The notes beneath the pieces were generated by a model. It did no database searches. It saw only the letters and a program-made list of their open reading frames with translations, and was not told where the DNA came from. Of a stretch of DNA of 64,000 nucleotides, positions 43,638-54,496 are shown one piece after another. Position 1 is the first letter of the stretch; every line of letters starts with the position of its first letter. This stretch comes from Paeniglutamicibacter kerguelensis. Its GTDB lineage: Bacteria > Actinomycetota > Actinomycetes > Actinomycetales > Micrococcaceae. The translations under genes and the position numbers were made by a program. Where the stretch lies: assembly GCF_017876535.1 (NCBI RefSeq), contig NZ_JAGIOF010000001.1, forward strand, positions 992,001 through 1,056,000, given 5' to 3'.

Positions 43638-44507
43638 ATGTCCGACAAGTGTTTCGGCCAGCCCCTGGCTGAGGTGTTGGCCGAAGCCACGGCAACCCTG
43701 GCCGCGGCCGGCGTCCCCTCCCCGGCGGTGGACGCCGAGCTGCTGGCCGCCCACGTGCTGAACACCAGCCGCGGGCGGCTCAAGAGCCTGCAGATGATGG
43801 GGGAGTCCTTCTCCGTCGCGGACGATGCCGCCTATGGCCGACTGGTGGCGCGGCGGGCAACCCGCGTCCCGCTGCAGCACCTCACCGGCGTCGCCTACTT
43901 CAGGTACCTGGAGCTCGCGGTGGGCCCCGGGGTGTTTGTGCCGCGTCCGGAGACGGAGACCGTGGTGCAGATCGCCGTCGACTTCGCCCGGGAACTGCCG
44001 GCCCCGCGCCTGGTAGACCTGGGCACGGGTTCCGGCGCCATCGCCGGTTCGCTGGCCCACGAGCTGGCCGGCGCCGAGGTGCACGCGGTCGAACTTTCCG
44101 ACCTCGCCTTCCCCTATGCACAACGCAACCTTGCCCCGTTGGGGGTGCACCTCATCCAGGGCGACATGCGGGACGCGTTTGCGGAACTGGACGGCACCTG
44201 CGACGTGGTGGTCTCCAACCCCCCGTACATCCCGGCCAACGCCGTTCCGCGCGAGCCCGAGGCCCGGGAGCATGACCCGCAGATGGCACTCTACGGCGGA
44301 GGCGACGACGGCATGGTCATGCCGCGTGCCGCCGAGCGCTCCGCGGCAAGGCTGCTGCGCCCCGGCGGGCTGTTCGTGATGGAGCACGCGGAGGTCCAGG
44401 CACCCCAAATGGCCGCCCTGTTTGAGGAGGGCGGCGTCTGGAGCAACATCCAGACGCACCGCGATCTGACCGGCCGCGATCGCTCGACCAGCGGAATCCG
44501 CCGCTAG
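43638..44507 (+). CDS. prmC: Release factor glutamine methyltransferase
   Basis: A 289-residue SAM-dependent enzyme. The N-terminal helical domain (AEATATLAAAGVPSPAVDAE) precedes the SAM loop LVDLGTGSGAIAGSLAHE. The substrate motif is VVVSNPPYIPANAVPREPEA with NPPY at about 195. It methylates the GGQ glutamine of RF1 and RF2. The tight prfA-prmC link is standard. Confidence 0.95.
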   Translation: MSDKCFGQPLAEVLAEATATLAAAGVPSPAVDAELLAAHVLNTSRGRLKSLQMMGESFSVADDAAYGRLVARRATRVPLQHLTGVAYFRYLELAVGPGVFVPRPETETVVQIAVDFARELPAPRLVDLGTGSGAIAGSLAHELAGAEVHAVELSDLAFPYAQRNLAPLGVHLIQGDMRDAFAELDGTCDVVVSNPPYIPANAVPREPEAREHDPQMALYGGGDDGMVMPRAAERSAARLLRPGGLFVMEHAEVQAPQMAALFEEGGVWSNIQTHRDLTGRDRSTSGIRR

Positions 44508-44528
44508 CAGGACCCTACACATGGAAGA

Positions 44529-45311
44529 ATGGACCGCGTGACTTCACGTTTTGACGCCCTAGATAGCCAGCAACGCGATGCCGGACTGGCGGCCGCGCAA
44601 ACCGCGCTCTCCGCGCAGCGTTGCATTGTGATGCCCACGGACACCGTCTACGGCATCGCCGCCGACGCATTTTCCGCCCAGGCGGTGTCCACATTGCTGG
44701 CTTGCAAGGGCAGGGGACGGAACATGCCGCCTCCGGTCCTGATTCCCGCGATCCAGACCATGGACGGGCTTGCCGTCGATGTGCCGGAGGACGCCCGGGC
44801 GCTTGCCGAGGAATTCTGGCCCGGCGCACTCACCCTGATCCTGCAGGCCCAGCCGTCGCTGACCTGGGACCTGGGGGAGACCCGCGGAACCGTGGCGTTG
44901 CGGGTTCCCGACGACGAGGTGGCCCGCGACCTGCTGGCAGTCACCGGCCCGCTGGCCGTGTCCTCGGCCAACCGCACTGGCCATCCCGCCGCGGCCACCG
45001 CGGCCGAGGCCTTCGAGCAGCTTGGCGAATCAGTCGACGTCTACCTCGAGGCGGGGCCGCGCCCCGTCAGCGGCGAAGCCCTGAGCTCCACCATCATCGA
45101 CTGCACCCTGAACCCGCCGCGCGTGGTTCGCGAGGGCGCGCTCGGCCTGGAAGCATTGCGCGTGGTCGTTCCCGGCCTGCTGGGCCTGGGCGAAGTGCCT
45201 CCGGCGGAGACCCCCGACGACAGCGCCGAAGCCGACGCAGCCCCCGAATCCGACGCGCCTGAAGATACCGGGGAAACCCGCGGGGCAATGGAGTCGACCA
45301 CCGACTCATGA
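44529..45311 (+). CDS. Threonylcarbamoyl-AMP synthase (Sua5/YciO/YrdC/YwlC family)
   Basis: A 260-residue protein with the YrdC fold over residues 1-205: CIVMPTDTVYGIAADAFSAQ, ALLACKGRG-like KGRGRNMPPPVLI, EEFWPGALTLILQ and GPLAVSSANRTGHPAA. The C-terminal 40 residues are an acidic Pro/Ala-rich tail seen in actinobacterial copies. It makes threonylcarbamoyl-AMP for the t6A37 modification of tRNAs. The ATG at 44529 is used; a GTG nine bases later is possible. Its end overlaps wecA by four bases (ATGA). Confidence 0.92.
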   Translation: MDRVTSRFDALDSQQRDAGLAAAQTALSAQRCIVMPTDTVYGIAADAFSAQAVSTLLACKGRGRNMPPPVLIPAIQTMDGLAVDVPEDARALAEEFWPGALTLILQAQPSLTWDLGETRGTVALRVPDDEVARDLLAVTGPLAVSSANRTGHPAAATAAEAFEQLGESVDVYLEAGPRPVSGEALSSTIIDCTLNPPRVVREGALGLEALRVVVPGLLGLGEVPPAETPDDSAEADAAPESDAPEDTGETRGAMESTTDS

Positions 45312-46426
45312 GAACTTATCTCCTGCTGATCGGGGTCGCGTTCATAACCTCATACTTGCTGACGCCGGTGCTGCGCGCCGTCGGCGCCCGGTTCCTGCCC
45401 GAGGATTCGGTGCGCAAGCGTGACATGCACAAGCGTCCGACGCCCAAGCTCGGCGGCGTGGCAATAATCGGCGCGATCTACCTCGGTCTCGCGATGGCCA
45501 GCCGGATCCCATTTCTGGACGGAGTGTTCAGGAACACCGAACCGGTCCAGGGCGTGGCCATCGCGCTGGCCGTGGTGCTGGTCATGGGGGTCCTCGACGA
45601 CCTGATGGACCTGAAATGGTGGATCAAGCTGATCGGGCAGATATCCATCGGCCTGATCATCGCCAGCCACGGGATCGTCATCAAGGCGCTGCCCGTCGGA
45701 TCGGTGCATTTCGATTCACAAGTGGCGCGAGTGGCGGTCACGATCCTCCTGATCGTCTTGATCATGAATGCCATCAATTTCATGGACGGCCTCGATGGGC
45801 TGGCCGCCGGGGTTTCCGCAATTGGCGCGGCAACGTTCTTCATCTACAGCTACTACCTTGCGACGCGCGTGGACGCCGAGGACTACTCAAACTTCTCCGC
45901 ACTACTGTGCGCGATACTCCTGGGCGCCACGCTCGGATTCCTGCCGCACAACTTCAACCCGGCCTCCATCTTCATGGGGGAGAGTGGTGTGTTGGCGATC
46001 GGGTTGCTGCTTGCCGTTTCCTCAATCGCTGTCACGGGCGACGTGCTGGGGGAGGACGCTTTCCGATTCCGCAACGTGCCTGCCTACATGCCGGTCATCC
46101 TCCCCGCAGCGGTGATCATGCTCCCGCTCTTGGACCTGGGGCTATCCGTCATCCGGCGCATGTCCCGGGGGCAGTCGCCGTTCCACGCCGACCAGGGGCA
46201 CATGCACCACCGCATGGTCCAGGGCGGGCACAGCGAGCAGACCACGGTCATCCTGATGTATCTGTGGGCGGCGCTGTGTGCCTCCGGGGTGATGGCTTTC
46301 TCGCTGGGGAACCGGCGAATCGTTGTTCCCGTTTATGTTGCGGCAATTGTTTTTGTGGGATTGGCCACGTGGTGGCCGAAGATCCGGGAAGGCTACACGC
46401 AGCTGAAGGCCGATCGCGAGAAGTAG
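45308..46426 (+). CDS. wecA: Polyprenyl-phosphate GlcNAc/sugar-1-phosphate transferase (WecA/MraY family)
   Basis: A 372-residue membrane enzyme with about eleven helices. The conserved acidic loops are KRPTPKLGGVAIIGAIY, VLDDLMDLKWWIKLIGQ, NAINFMDGLDGLAAGVSAI and the His-rich cytoplasmic loop SPFHADQGHMHHRMVQGGHS. It moves a sugar-1-phosphate to undecaprenyl or decaprenyl phosphate, starting wall polysaccharide linkage synthesis. The location between the YrdC gene and the atp operon equals that of WecA (Rfe) in mycobacteria. MraY lies elsewhere in the cell-division cluster, supporting the WecA call. Confidence 0.92.
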   Translation: MRTYLLLIGVAFITSYLLTPVLRAVGARFLPEDSVRKRDMHKRPTPKLGGVAIIGAIYLGLAMASRIPFLDGVFRNTEPVQGVAIALAVVLVMGVLDDLMDLKWWIKLIGQISIGLIIASHGIVIKALPVGSVHFDSQVARVAVTILLIVLIMNAINFMDGLDGLAAGVSAIGAATFFIYSYYLATRVDAEDYSNFSALLCAILLGATLGFLPHNFNPASIFMGESGVLAIGLLLAVSSIAVTGDVLGEDAFRFRNVPAYMPVILPAAVIMLPLLDLGLSVIRRMSRGQSPFHADQGHMHHRMVQGGHSEQTTVILMYLWAALCASGVMAFSLGNRRIVVPVYVAAIVFVGLATWWPKIREGYTQLKADREK

Positions 46427-46462
46427 CCGGTGCGGCGATCGGGCAGGGGAGGAACCCCCAAG

Positions 46463-46491
46463 TCGAGCAGTCGTTCTATCTCGTGTAGAAT
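46463..46491 (+). promoter_or_regulatory. Possible atp operon promoter
   Basis: TCGAGC (46463-46468) and TAGAAT (46486-46491) lie 17 bases apart, about 92 bases before the first small membrane gene of the operon. The -10 element fits the housekeeping consensus; the -35 fits weakly. Confidence 0.35.
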
Positions 46492-46582
46492 TCAATGAGG
46501 CTTCCACTGGAGGTCAATCCCCATCAAACTCCTTGTTGCGCAGATACCCTGTGCCAGGGGCCGCTGTATACAAGGGAATAGG

Positions 46583-47089
46583 ATGCAGATGATCAAGCCG
46601 GTTCGCGGCTCGAAAGCCAACGGTGCGCTTGCCGCGTCGTCGGCTCCGCGTTCCCCTTGGGCGGGCATCCTGAAGACCTGCACCGCCTACACGATCAGTG
46701 TCGGCGCTGCCGTTTCCCTGGTGCTTTGGCCGATTCTTGGCGCAGACATGGCTGGTTCCATTGGGTTTGCCGTGGGTCTGGTTATCATCTTCTTTGGCGT
46801 CAGCCTGCTCATCGCCGAACTGGTTGGCCGATATCGCAGCAGCTGGGCCTTGCCGGCCTTCTTGTTCACCTATGTGCTCAAGATCTTCGGCATGGGTTTC
46901 CTAGTGCTCTTTTCCGGGCTTCCCGACTGGGTTAACCGTCCCGCATTCATGTGGGGGGCCATCGGTTCCTTGGTCCTTTGGCAAATTGGTGAGATCCGCG
47001 CCTTCTCCAAGGCCCGCCTCCCCATCTTTGCCGACGAGGAGCCGACCCCGCCCGGAAGTGGGGAGGACCAGCATGGAAGCCCACGCTAA
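46583..47089 (+). CDS. AtpI-like small membrane protein of the ATP synthase operon
   Basis: A 168-residue protein with a basic N-terminus and four membrane helices, including ISVGAAVSLVLWPILGADMA, GFAVGLVIIFFGVSLLIAEL and LPAFLFTYVLKIFGMGFLVL. The position directly before the ATP synthase genes and the four-helix layout match the AtpI-type proteins thought to help c-ring assembly, although the sequence is not strongly conserved. An ATG six bases later is an alternative start. It overlaps the next gene by 17 bases. Confidence 0.65.
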   Translation: MQMIKPVRGSKANGALAASSAPRSPWAGILKTCTAYTISVGAAVSLVLWPILGADMAGSIGFAVGLVIIFFGVSLLIAELVGRYRSSWALPAFLFTYVLKIFGMGFLVLFSGLPDWVNRPAFMWGAIGSLVLWQIGEIRAFSKARLPIFADEEPTPPGSGEDQHGSPR

Positions 47090-47306
47090 GCACCCCGATG
47101 AAATGCCTCATGAACGCCCGGTGCGTGAATTCATCAACTACATCGTTGGCGGGCTCATCGCTTGGGGTTTGATAGGCTGGGGTCTGGATCTTTTACTGGA
47201 CACCCGATGGATACTCTTCGTTGGTGCGCTGCTTGGTGCCACCGCGGGATACTTCTTGGCTAGCCATCATCAACGGCACCGACGCCGCGAAGACAGTACC
47301 GAGTAA
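47073..47306 (+). CDS. AtpZ/AtpI-family small membrane protein
   Basis: A 77-residue protein with two membrane helices, EFINYIVGGLIAWGLIGWGL and RWILFVGALLGATAGYFLA, joined by DLLLDT. The G-W-G-x-D-x-x-x-D-T pattern followed by a glycine-rich second helix is typical of the AtpZ group encoded at the start of F-type operons. Members interact with AtpI and affect assembly or ion supply of the enzyme. The start ATG lies inside the end of the upstream gene after GGGGAGGAC. Confidence 0.8.
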   Translation: MEAHAKHPDEMPHERPVREFINYIVGGLIAWGLIGWGLDLLLDTRWILFVGALLGATAGYFLASHHQRHRRREDSTE

Positions 47307-47400
47307 TGAGATCGACCACCAGAACTTCACACGGTGAGCGGTGCCCTGCGCCGAGTCACCAACTTTGCCCCATGACCGAAACTGCAGAGAGGACAGCGCG

Positions 47401-48207
47401 TTGACCGCGTTTGCGCTTCCGACGGCCACAGAACCATATGTCCCGCCGACAATTTCCGACACCCACCTTCCCGAGGTGTTTCCTTGGCTAGCCGAGTACG
47501 GGACCGGTTTCGGCAAGCAGATGATCATGATCATCCTTTCGATCATCTTGATCGTGTGGTTCTTCAAGTCCGCAATTAAGAACCCGAAGTTGGTTCCAGG
47601 CAAGGCTCAGTTCCTTGCAGAGAGCGCCTACGGATTTGTTCGCAACTCCGTGGGCCGCGACATCATCGGCGAAAAGAACTTCCGCCCCTGGGTGCCGCTG
47701 CTTTTCGCAACCTTCTTCTTCGTCCTGCTGAACAACCTCTTCGGCGCGATTCCGTTCCTTCAGATCCCATCGTTCTCGCACGCTGGTTCGGCGTACGCCA
47801 TGGCGATCATCATCTACGGCACCTGGATTGCCGTCGGCGTGAAGAACCACGGTATCCGCTACTTCAAGCTCGCAGTCGTTCCTTCCGGCGTGCCGGGCTG
47901 GATCTTGCCGCTGATGGTGCCGTTGGAAATCATCTCCAACTTCATCGTTCGCCCGCTGACCCACTCGCTGCGTTTGATGGCCACCATGCTGGCCGGCCAC
48001 ATGATCGTGATGCTCGCCGCCACCGGCGCCCGTTACCTGATCATGGTCCAGGATTCGCTGGCAATGAACGCCGTTGGCGTTGCGGTAATCGCCGGCTCCG
48101 TAGCGATGTACTTCCTTGAACTCTTGATCATGGTCCTGCAGGCCTTCGTATTCACCCTGCTGACCGCCATCTACATCCAGGGTGCCCTGGATGCAGACGC
48201 CCACTAA
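47401..48207 (+). CDS. atpB: ATP synthase subunit a
   Basis: A 268-residue proton-channel subunit. The TTG start nine bases after AGAGGA is preferred to an upstream ATG at 47341, whose extension is not conserved in character. Five or six helices are present. The essential Arg lies in PLTHSLRLMATMLAGHMIVM; the C-terminal helix contains YFLELLIMVLQAFVFTLLTA with the conserved Glu and Gln. It forms the proton half-channels next to the c ring. Confidence 0.95.
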   Translation: MTAFALPTATEPYVPPTISDTHLPEVFPWLAEYGTGFGKQMIMIILSIILIVWFFKSAIKNPKLVPGKAQFLAESAYGFVRNSVGRDIIGEKNFRPWVPLLFATFFFVLLNNLFGAIPFLQIPSFSHAGSAYAMAIIIYGTWIAVGVKNHGIRYFKLAVVPSGVPGWILPLMVPLEIISNFIVRPLTHSLRLMATMLAGHMIVMLAATGARYLIMVQDSLAMNAVGVAVIAGSVAMYFLELLIMVLQAFVFTLLTAIYIQGALDADAH

Positions 48208-48306
48208 ACATTCGGGCTCGCACTAAACCAACACAAAGCTTTCCCCTTCAACAGGGAATGACCTCACAACCTGCCGACAAAGTGTCGGTATCTTGAAAGG
48301 AACGAA

Positions 48307-48522
48307 ATGGAACTCCACGGCTCCCTCAACATGATCGGCTACGGCCTGGCTGCTATCGGTTCGGCCATCGGCGTGGGCATGATCTTCGCTGCCTACATCA
48401 ACGGTGTGGCTCGTCAGCCGGAAGCACAGCGCATCCTTCAGCCAATCGCCATGCTGGGCTTCGCCCTTGCAGAAGCACTGGCAATCCTGGGCTTGGTCTT
48501 CGCCTTCGTCATCGGCGCTTAG
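48307..48522 (+). CDS. atpE: ATP synthase subunit c
   Basis: A 71-residue hairpin of two helices. The first is glycine-rich ([20 protein letters not shown]), the loop carries the conserved ARQPEA, and the second helix holds the proton-binding Glu56 in [19 protein letters not shown]. The carboxylate with no adjacent sodium-ligand set indicates proton coupling. About 100 bases separate it from atpB, and GAAAGGAACGAA precedes its start, which suits its need for high expression. Confidence 0.97.
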   Translation: MELHGSLNMIGYGLAAIGSAIGVGMIFAAYINGVARQPEAQRILQPIAMLGFALAEALAILGLVFAFVIGA

Positions 48523-48595
48523 TTTCTTTGGTGGTGGCCCTGCCACTATCGCAGGGCTATTGCAATTGGAACCTAAGAGATAAGGAAGAGTGAGA

Positions 48596-49150
48596 ATGAT
48601 CAGCAACGAATTGATCCTCGCTGCAGGTGAGGGTGCCAACCCTCTGCTTCCGAACCCGTGGGAAATTCTTGTCACTGCTGCAGGCTTCGCTGTCCTGTTG
48701 TTCATCGTGGTCAAGTACATTGCCCCGGCATTCGAGAAGTCCTACCAGGACCGCGTTACGGCCATCGAAGGTGGACTTGAGAAGGCTGAAGCCGCACAGG
48801 CAGAAGCCAACGCCACCCTTGAGCAGTACAAGGCCCAGCTGCTGGAAGCACGCACCGAAGCCAACCGCATCCGTGAGGACGCGCGCGAAGAAGGTGCCCA
48901 GATCCTGGCTGAGCTGAAGACCAAGGCCTCCGAGGAGTCCGCTCGCATCACTGAGCAGGCCCACCGTCAGATCGAAGCCGAGCGCGTTGCAGCAGTTACC
49001 TCGCTGCGCGCCGAGGTCGGAACCCTGGCAACTTCGCTGGCCAGCAAGATCGTCGACGACGCTCTTGAGAACGACGAGCGCGCAGCTCGCGTGGTCGATA
49101 AGTTCCTGGCAGATCTGGAAAACCAGCAGAACGCAGGTGCATCGAACTAA
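48596..49150 (+). CDS. atpF: ATP synthase subunit b
   Basis: A 184-residue stator subunit: one N-terminal helix (ILVTAAGFAVLLFIVVKYIA) and a long coiled coil (AQAEANATLEQYKAQLLEAR and onward) that reaches to the delta subunit. The ATG at 48596 sits eight bases after AAGGAAG; a GTG at 48590 is possible. Its stop overlaps the atpH start by one base (TAATG). Confidence 0.95.
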   Translation: MISNELILAAGEGANPLLPNPWEILVTAAGFAVLLFIVVKYIAPAFEKSYQDRVTAIEGGLEKAEAAQAEANATLEQYKAQLLEARTEANRIREDAREEGAQILAELKTKASEESARITEQAHRQIEAERVAAVTSLRAEVGTLATSLASKIVDDALENDERAARVVDKFLADLENQQNAGASN

Positions 49151-49962
49151 TGGCAGGTGTATCGAGCGAGTCACTCGCCGCGGCGCTGGCGTCGTTGGAA
49201 ACCAAGCTTGCACACGCGTCCTTGGAATTGTCGACAGAGCTGTTCGGTGCCCTTCGGGTCATCGACGGCGATGCAGGCCTGCGTCGCGCACTGACTGATC
49301 CCGCCCGTGGGGCTTCGGACAAGGCGGGGCTTGTAGCCCAGCTGTTGCGCGGAAAGGTTTCGGCCGACGCCGAGGCCACCGTCGCTGGTCTTGCCACTTC
49401 GCGCTGGAGCTCGGCACGAGACATTGGCGATGCATTGGAGATCGTGGCAGCTAACGCTGCAATCATGGTCGCCGAACGTCAGGGCGGTTCCGCTGGCTTG
49501 GAGAGGCTCGAAGAAGACCTCTTCGCGTTCATCCGTGTTGTTGGGTCCAGTCATGATCTGCAGCGTGCACTTGATGATGCTCAGGCAACGACGGAAGCGA
49601 AATGCGCCTTGGCGCTGAAGCTTGTCCCGACTGCCAGTGAAGCATCGGCACTGCTGATCCGCCAGGCCGTCGCTTCGCCGCGTGGGCTCAAGCCCGTCGC
49701 ACTTCTGGAGCGCTTCGTGGAATTGGTGGCTAAGCGTCAGGATCGCTGGATTGCCCAGGTAAGCGTCACTCGTGACCTCACCGCCGAGCAGTTCGCGCGC
49801 CTGCAGGCAGGCCTGAATAACCTTTACGGTCGAGACTTGAAAATCAATGTCAACATCGACCCGGAACTAGTCGGCGGCATCCGCGTGAAGGTGGGCGATG
49901 AAGTGGTAGACGCTTCCATCGCAACCCGCGTGTCGGATCTTCGCCGCCGGTTGGCAGGCTAG
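49150..49962 (+). CDS. atpH: ATP synthase subunit delta
   Basis: A 270-residue OSCP/delta subunit, larger than the 177 residues of E. coli. The OSCP-conserved C-terminal block appears as VSVTRDLTAEQFARLQAGLN, KINVNIDPELVGGIRVKVGD and VVDASIATRVSDLRRRL. The extra N-terminal length (starting SLAAALASLETKLAHASLEL) is characteristic of actinobacteria. It links the b stator to the top of the alpha3beta3 head. It is translationally coupled to atpF by the TAATG overlap. Confidence 0.95.
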   Translation: MAGVSSESLAAALASLETKLAHASLELSTELFGALRVIDGDAGLRRALTDPARGASDKAGLVAQLLRGKVSADAEATVAGLATSRWSSARDIGDALEIVAANAAIMVAERQGGSAGLERLEEDLFAFIRVVGSSHDLQRALDDAQATTEAKCALALKLVPTASEASALLIRQAVASPRGLKPVALLERFVELVAKRQDRWIAQVSVTRDLTAEQFARLQAGLNNLYGRDLKINVNIDPELVGGIRVKVGDEVVDASIATRVSDLRRRLAG

Positions 49963-49987
49963 GTAGACCCCCTTCAGGGGTCTACCT
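49961..49987 (+). terminator. Intra-operon hairpin between atpH and atpA
   Basis: AGGTAGACCCC (49961-49971) pairs with GGGGTCTACCT (49977-49987) around CTTCA, starting in the atpH stop codon. No U-run; more likely an mRNA processing or stability element than a terminator. Confidence 0.5.
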
Positions 49988-50076
49988 GCCAGCCAGTCAC
50001 CATAGACTGAATCAATTTTCGGTTACCGCACACGATTGATCGCGGTAATCACAACTTAGGAGAGCAGGGACTGCAG

Positions 50077-51714
50077 ATGGCCGATTTGACCATCAACGCC
50101 GACGACGTCCGCAATGCCTTGAATGAGTTCGCAGCGTCCTACGAACCGGGCAAAGCTGAGCGCACCGAGGTCGGCCGCGTAACCACGGCAAGTGACGGTA
50201 TCGCCAAGGTGGAGGGTCTTCCCTCCGTCATGGCAAATGAGCTGCTTCGCTTCGAAGACGGCACCCTGGGCCTGGCCCAGAACCTTGACACCCGCGAGAT
50301 CGGTGTCGTCGTCTTGGGCGACTTCACCGGCATCGCCGAAGGCCAGCGCGTAGAGCGCACCGGCGAGATCCTCTCGGTACCAGTGGGCGACGCCTTCCTG
50401 GGACGCGTGGTTGACCCGCTGGGCGAGCCTATCGATGACCTGGGACCGATCGCGTCCACCGGACGTCGCGTACTGGAAGCTCAGGCTCCAGGCGTCACCG
50501 AGCGCAAGTCGGTTCACGAACCGCTGCAGACCGGCATGAAGGCCATCGACGCGATGATCCCGATCGGCCGTGGCCAGCGTCAGCTGATCATTGGCGACCG
50601 TCAGACCGGCAAGACCGCTCTGGCCGTGGATGCCATCATCAACCAGAAGGCCAACTGGGCTTCGGGCGACACCAACAAGCAGGTCCGCTGCATCTACGTG
50701 GCAATTGGTCAGAAGGCTTCGACCATTGCCGCAGTGCGCCAGACCCTTGAAGACCACGGAGCACTGGAATACACCACGATCGTTGCCTCCCCGGCATCCG
50801 ATCCGGCTGGCTTCAAGTACCTGGCACCGTACGCCGGTTCGGCCATTGGCCAGCAGTGGATGTACGACGGCAAGCACGTTCTGATCGTCTTCGATGATCT
50901 GTCCAAGCAGGCCGAAGCCTACCGCGCCGTTTCCCTGTTGCTGCGCCGTCCGCCAGGACGCGAAGCTTACCCGGGCGACGTGTTCTACTTGCACTCCCGC
51001 TTGCTTGAGCGTTGTGCAAAGCTCTCCGACGAACTCGGTGCGGGCTCGATGACCGGTCTTCCGATCATCGAAACCAAGGCAAACGACGTATCGGCGTTCA
51101 TCCCGACCAACGTCATTTCCATCACCGATGGCCAGATCTTCTTGCAGTCGGACCTCTTCAACGCCAACCAGCGTCCGGCAGTCGACGTGGGCGTTTCGGT
51201 GTCCCGTGTTGGTGGCTCGGCGCAGATCAAGGCCATGAAGAAGGTTGCCGGTACGTTGAAGCTTGAATTGGCTCAGTACCGCGACATGCAGGCCTTCGCC
51301 ATGTTCGCCTCGGACCTCGATGCCGCTTCCAAGCAGCAGCTGACCCGTGGTGCACGCCTGATGGAACTGCTCAAGCAGGGACAGTACGCACCGTTCGCGG
51401 TCGAGGATCAGGTTGTCTCCGTGTGGGCCGGTACCAACGGCTACCTGGACGATGTCCCGGTTGAAGACGTTCGCCGCTTCGAGACCGACTTCCTGGCTCA
51501 CTTGCGTCACCGCACCAACGTGCTGACCGTGATCGCCGAGACCGGCAAGCTCGAAGATGAGACCGTTGAATCGCTCAAGTCGAACATTGCCGATTTCAAG
51601 GCCGGCTTCTTCGGTGAAGGCGACGACAAGCTTGTCGCCGCTGGCCACGAAGAATTCGACGCCTTGGCCGAGGGATCCGTCGACCAGGAAAAGATCGTCA
51701 AGCAAAAGCGCTGA
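50077..51714 (+). CDS. atpA: ATP synthase subunit alpha
   Basis: A 545-residue subunit. It has the N-terminal beta-barrel, the nucleotide loop [18 protein letters not shown] (Walker A) and the visit motif [20 protein letters not shown]. The C-terminus extends about 30 residues past the E. coli end ([20 protein letters not shown]), the actinobacterial extension known in mycobacteria to limit ATP hydrolysis. It forms non-catalytic nucleotide sites of the head. Confidence 0.98.
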   Translation: MADLTINADDVRNALNEFAASYEPGKAERTEVGRVTTASDGIAKVEGLPSVMANELLRFEDGTLGLAQNLDTREIGVVVLGDFTGIAEGQRVERTGEILSVPVGDAFLGRVVDPLGEPIDDLGPIASTGRRVLEAQAPGVTERKSVHEPLQTGMKAIDAMIPIGRGQRQLIIGDRQTGKTALAVDAIINQKANWASGDTNKQVRCIYVAIGQKASTIAAVRQTLEDHGALEYTTIVASPASDPAGFKYLAPYAGSAIGQQWMYDGKHVLIVFDDLSKQAEAYRAVSLLLRRPPGREAYPGDVFYLHSRLLERCAKLSDELGAGSMTGLPIIETKANDVSAFIPTNVISITDGQIFLQSDLFNANQRPAVDVGVSVSRVGGSAQIKAMKKVAGTLKLELAQYRDMQAFAMFASDLDAASKQQLTRGARLMELLKQGQYAPFAVEDQVVSVWAGTNGYLDDVPVEDVRRFETDFLAHLRHRTNVLTVIAETGKLEDETVESLKSNIADFKAGFFGEGDDKLVAAGHEEFDALAEGSVDQEKIVKQKR

Positions 51715-51730
51715 CATCGCCTTTGAGTAA

Positions 51731-51765
51731 GGGTTGCCGCGCCACCTTGCGCGGCGCGGCAACCC
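51731..51765 (+). terminator. Intra-operon hairpin between atpA and atpG
   Basis: GGGTTGCCGCGC (51731-51742) pairs perfectly with GCGCGGCAACCC (51754-51765). There is no U-run and the operon continues, so a stability or partial-attenuation role is likely. Confidence 0.5.
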
Positions 51766-51792
51766 CTACAAAGGGATAAGGAAAGGACAAAC

Positions 51793-52686
51793 ATGGGAGC
51801 CCAGATCCGGGTCTACCGCCAGAAGATTGCATCGACGACGTCGATGGGCAAGATCTTCAAGGCGATGGAACTGATCGCTACTTCCCGTATTGGCAAGGCA
51901 CGTGCGCGTGTCTCGGCATCGCTGCCGTACGCCAATGCGATTACCCGTGCTGTTACTGCCGTCGCGTCACAGTCCGAGATCGATCACCCACTGACCACCG
52001 AGCCGGAGTCAATCCGTCGCGCGGCAGTCTTGGTAATGACCTCGGACCGCGGGCTCGCCGGGTCCTACTCCGCCAGCGTCTTGAAGCAGGCAGAGCACCT
52101 CGTTGAATTGCTCCATGAAGAAGGCAAGGACGTCAAGACCTACTTGGTCGGCCGCAAGGCTCAGGCGTACTTTGAATTCCGCGGACGCGAATACGCGAAG
52201 GTGTGGACCGGTGGAACCGACGCCCCGGAGTTTGAAACCGCACGCGAACTGCGCGAGGTCCTGCTCAAGGACTTCGCCGACGAATTTGAAGTGGGCGGCG
52301 TGGATGAAATCCACGTTGTATTCACCCAGTTCAAGTCCATGGTCGTTCAGGAACCGACGGTCATTCGTTTGCTGCCGCTCGAGGTCGTCGAGGAGGAGTC
52401 CGAGACTCCTGCCGATGAACTGTTGCCGCTCTACGAATACGAGCCGGAACCGGAGCAGGTGCTTGACGCACTGCTTCCGCGTTACATCGAGTCGCGCATC
52501 TTCAATGCAATGTTGCAGGCAGCAGCTTCCGAGCTTGCCGCACGCCAGCGTGCCATGAAGACCGCCGGTGACAACGCCAAGGAACTGATCAAGAAGTACA
52601 CGCGTCTTCGTAACAACGCCCGCCAGGCCGAGGTTACCCAGGAACTCTCCGAAATCGTTGCCGGCGCTGACGCGCTGAACGGCTAA
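51793..52686 (+). CDS. atpG: ATP synthase subunit gamma
   Basis: A 297-residue rotor subunit. It begins [20 protein letters not shown] with the conserved N-terminal helix, contains [19 protein letters not shown], and ends in [20 protein letters not shown] and [18 protein letters not shown], the C-terminal helix that turns inside the head. The insert [18 protein letters not shown] is an actinobacteria-type loop. GGAAAGGAC precedes the ATG. Confidence 0.97.
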   Translation: MGAQIRVYRQKIASTTSMGKIFKAMELIATSRIGKARARVSASLPYANAITRAVTAVASQSEIDHPLTTEPESIRRAAVLVMTSDRGLAGSYSASVLKQAEHLVELLHEEGKDVKTYLVGRKAQAYFEFRGREYAKVWTGGTDAPEFETARELREVLLKDFADEFEVGGVDEIHVVFTQFKSMVVQEPTVIRLLPLEVVEEESETPADELLPLYEYEPEPEQVLDALLPRYIESRIFNAMLQAAASELAARQRAMKTAGDNAKELIKKYTRLRNNARQAEVTQELSEIVAGADALNG

Positions 52687-52732
52687 CCGAGATCTTCCCA
52701 AACACTTACATCCACGCCATCTACACAAATGA

Positions 52733-54202
<1,470 letters not shown>

Positions 54203-54204
54203 TC

Positions 54205-54489
54205 ATGGCCGAACTCCAAGTCGAAATTGTTGCTGCCGACCACTTCGTGTGGTCCGGCGCGGCAAAACTGGTCAAGGGACGTTCCAGCGAAGGCGAGATC
54301 GGGATCCTTCCCGACCACGCGCCGATGTTGGCCGTGCTAGCTGCCGGTGATCTGGAAATCGTCCCGGTTTCCGGTCCCCGGTTCACGGTCCAGGTTGACG
54401 GCGGGTTCTTCTCCGTTGATGCCAACCGCGTTGTGATCGTTGCCGATAACGCCGTCATGGCCGAATCTGCCCCGGCGGGAACTCGATAG
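54205..54489 (+). CDS. atpC: ATP synthase subunit epsilon
   Basis: A 94-residue subunit limited to the N-terminal beta-sandwich (LQVEIVAADHFVWSGAAK, GEIGILPDHAPMLAVLAAGD, GFFSVDANRVVIVADNA). The C-terminal two-helix inhibitory domain of other bacteria is essentially absent, a recurrent trait of short actinobacterial forms. The ATG at 54205 is two bases after the atpD stop; a longer frame to 54172 overlaps atpD and was not used. Confidence 0.95.
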   Translation: MAELQVEIVAADHFVWSGAAKLVKGRSSEGEIGILPDHAPMLAVLAAGDLEIVPVSGPRFTVQVDGGFFSVDANRVVIVADNAVMAESAPAGTR

Positions 54490-54496
54490 TCCTGCC

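Noticed and set aside
42570..44522. 650-residue minus-strand frame opposite prfA and prmC
   Set aside because: It spans two well-supported plus-strand genes and has His/Val/Gly-rich shadow composition.
50056..51762. 568-residue minus-strand frame opposite atpA
   Set aside because: Shadow of atpA, with no independent start signal or domain.
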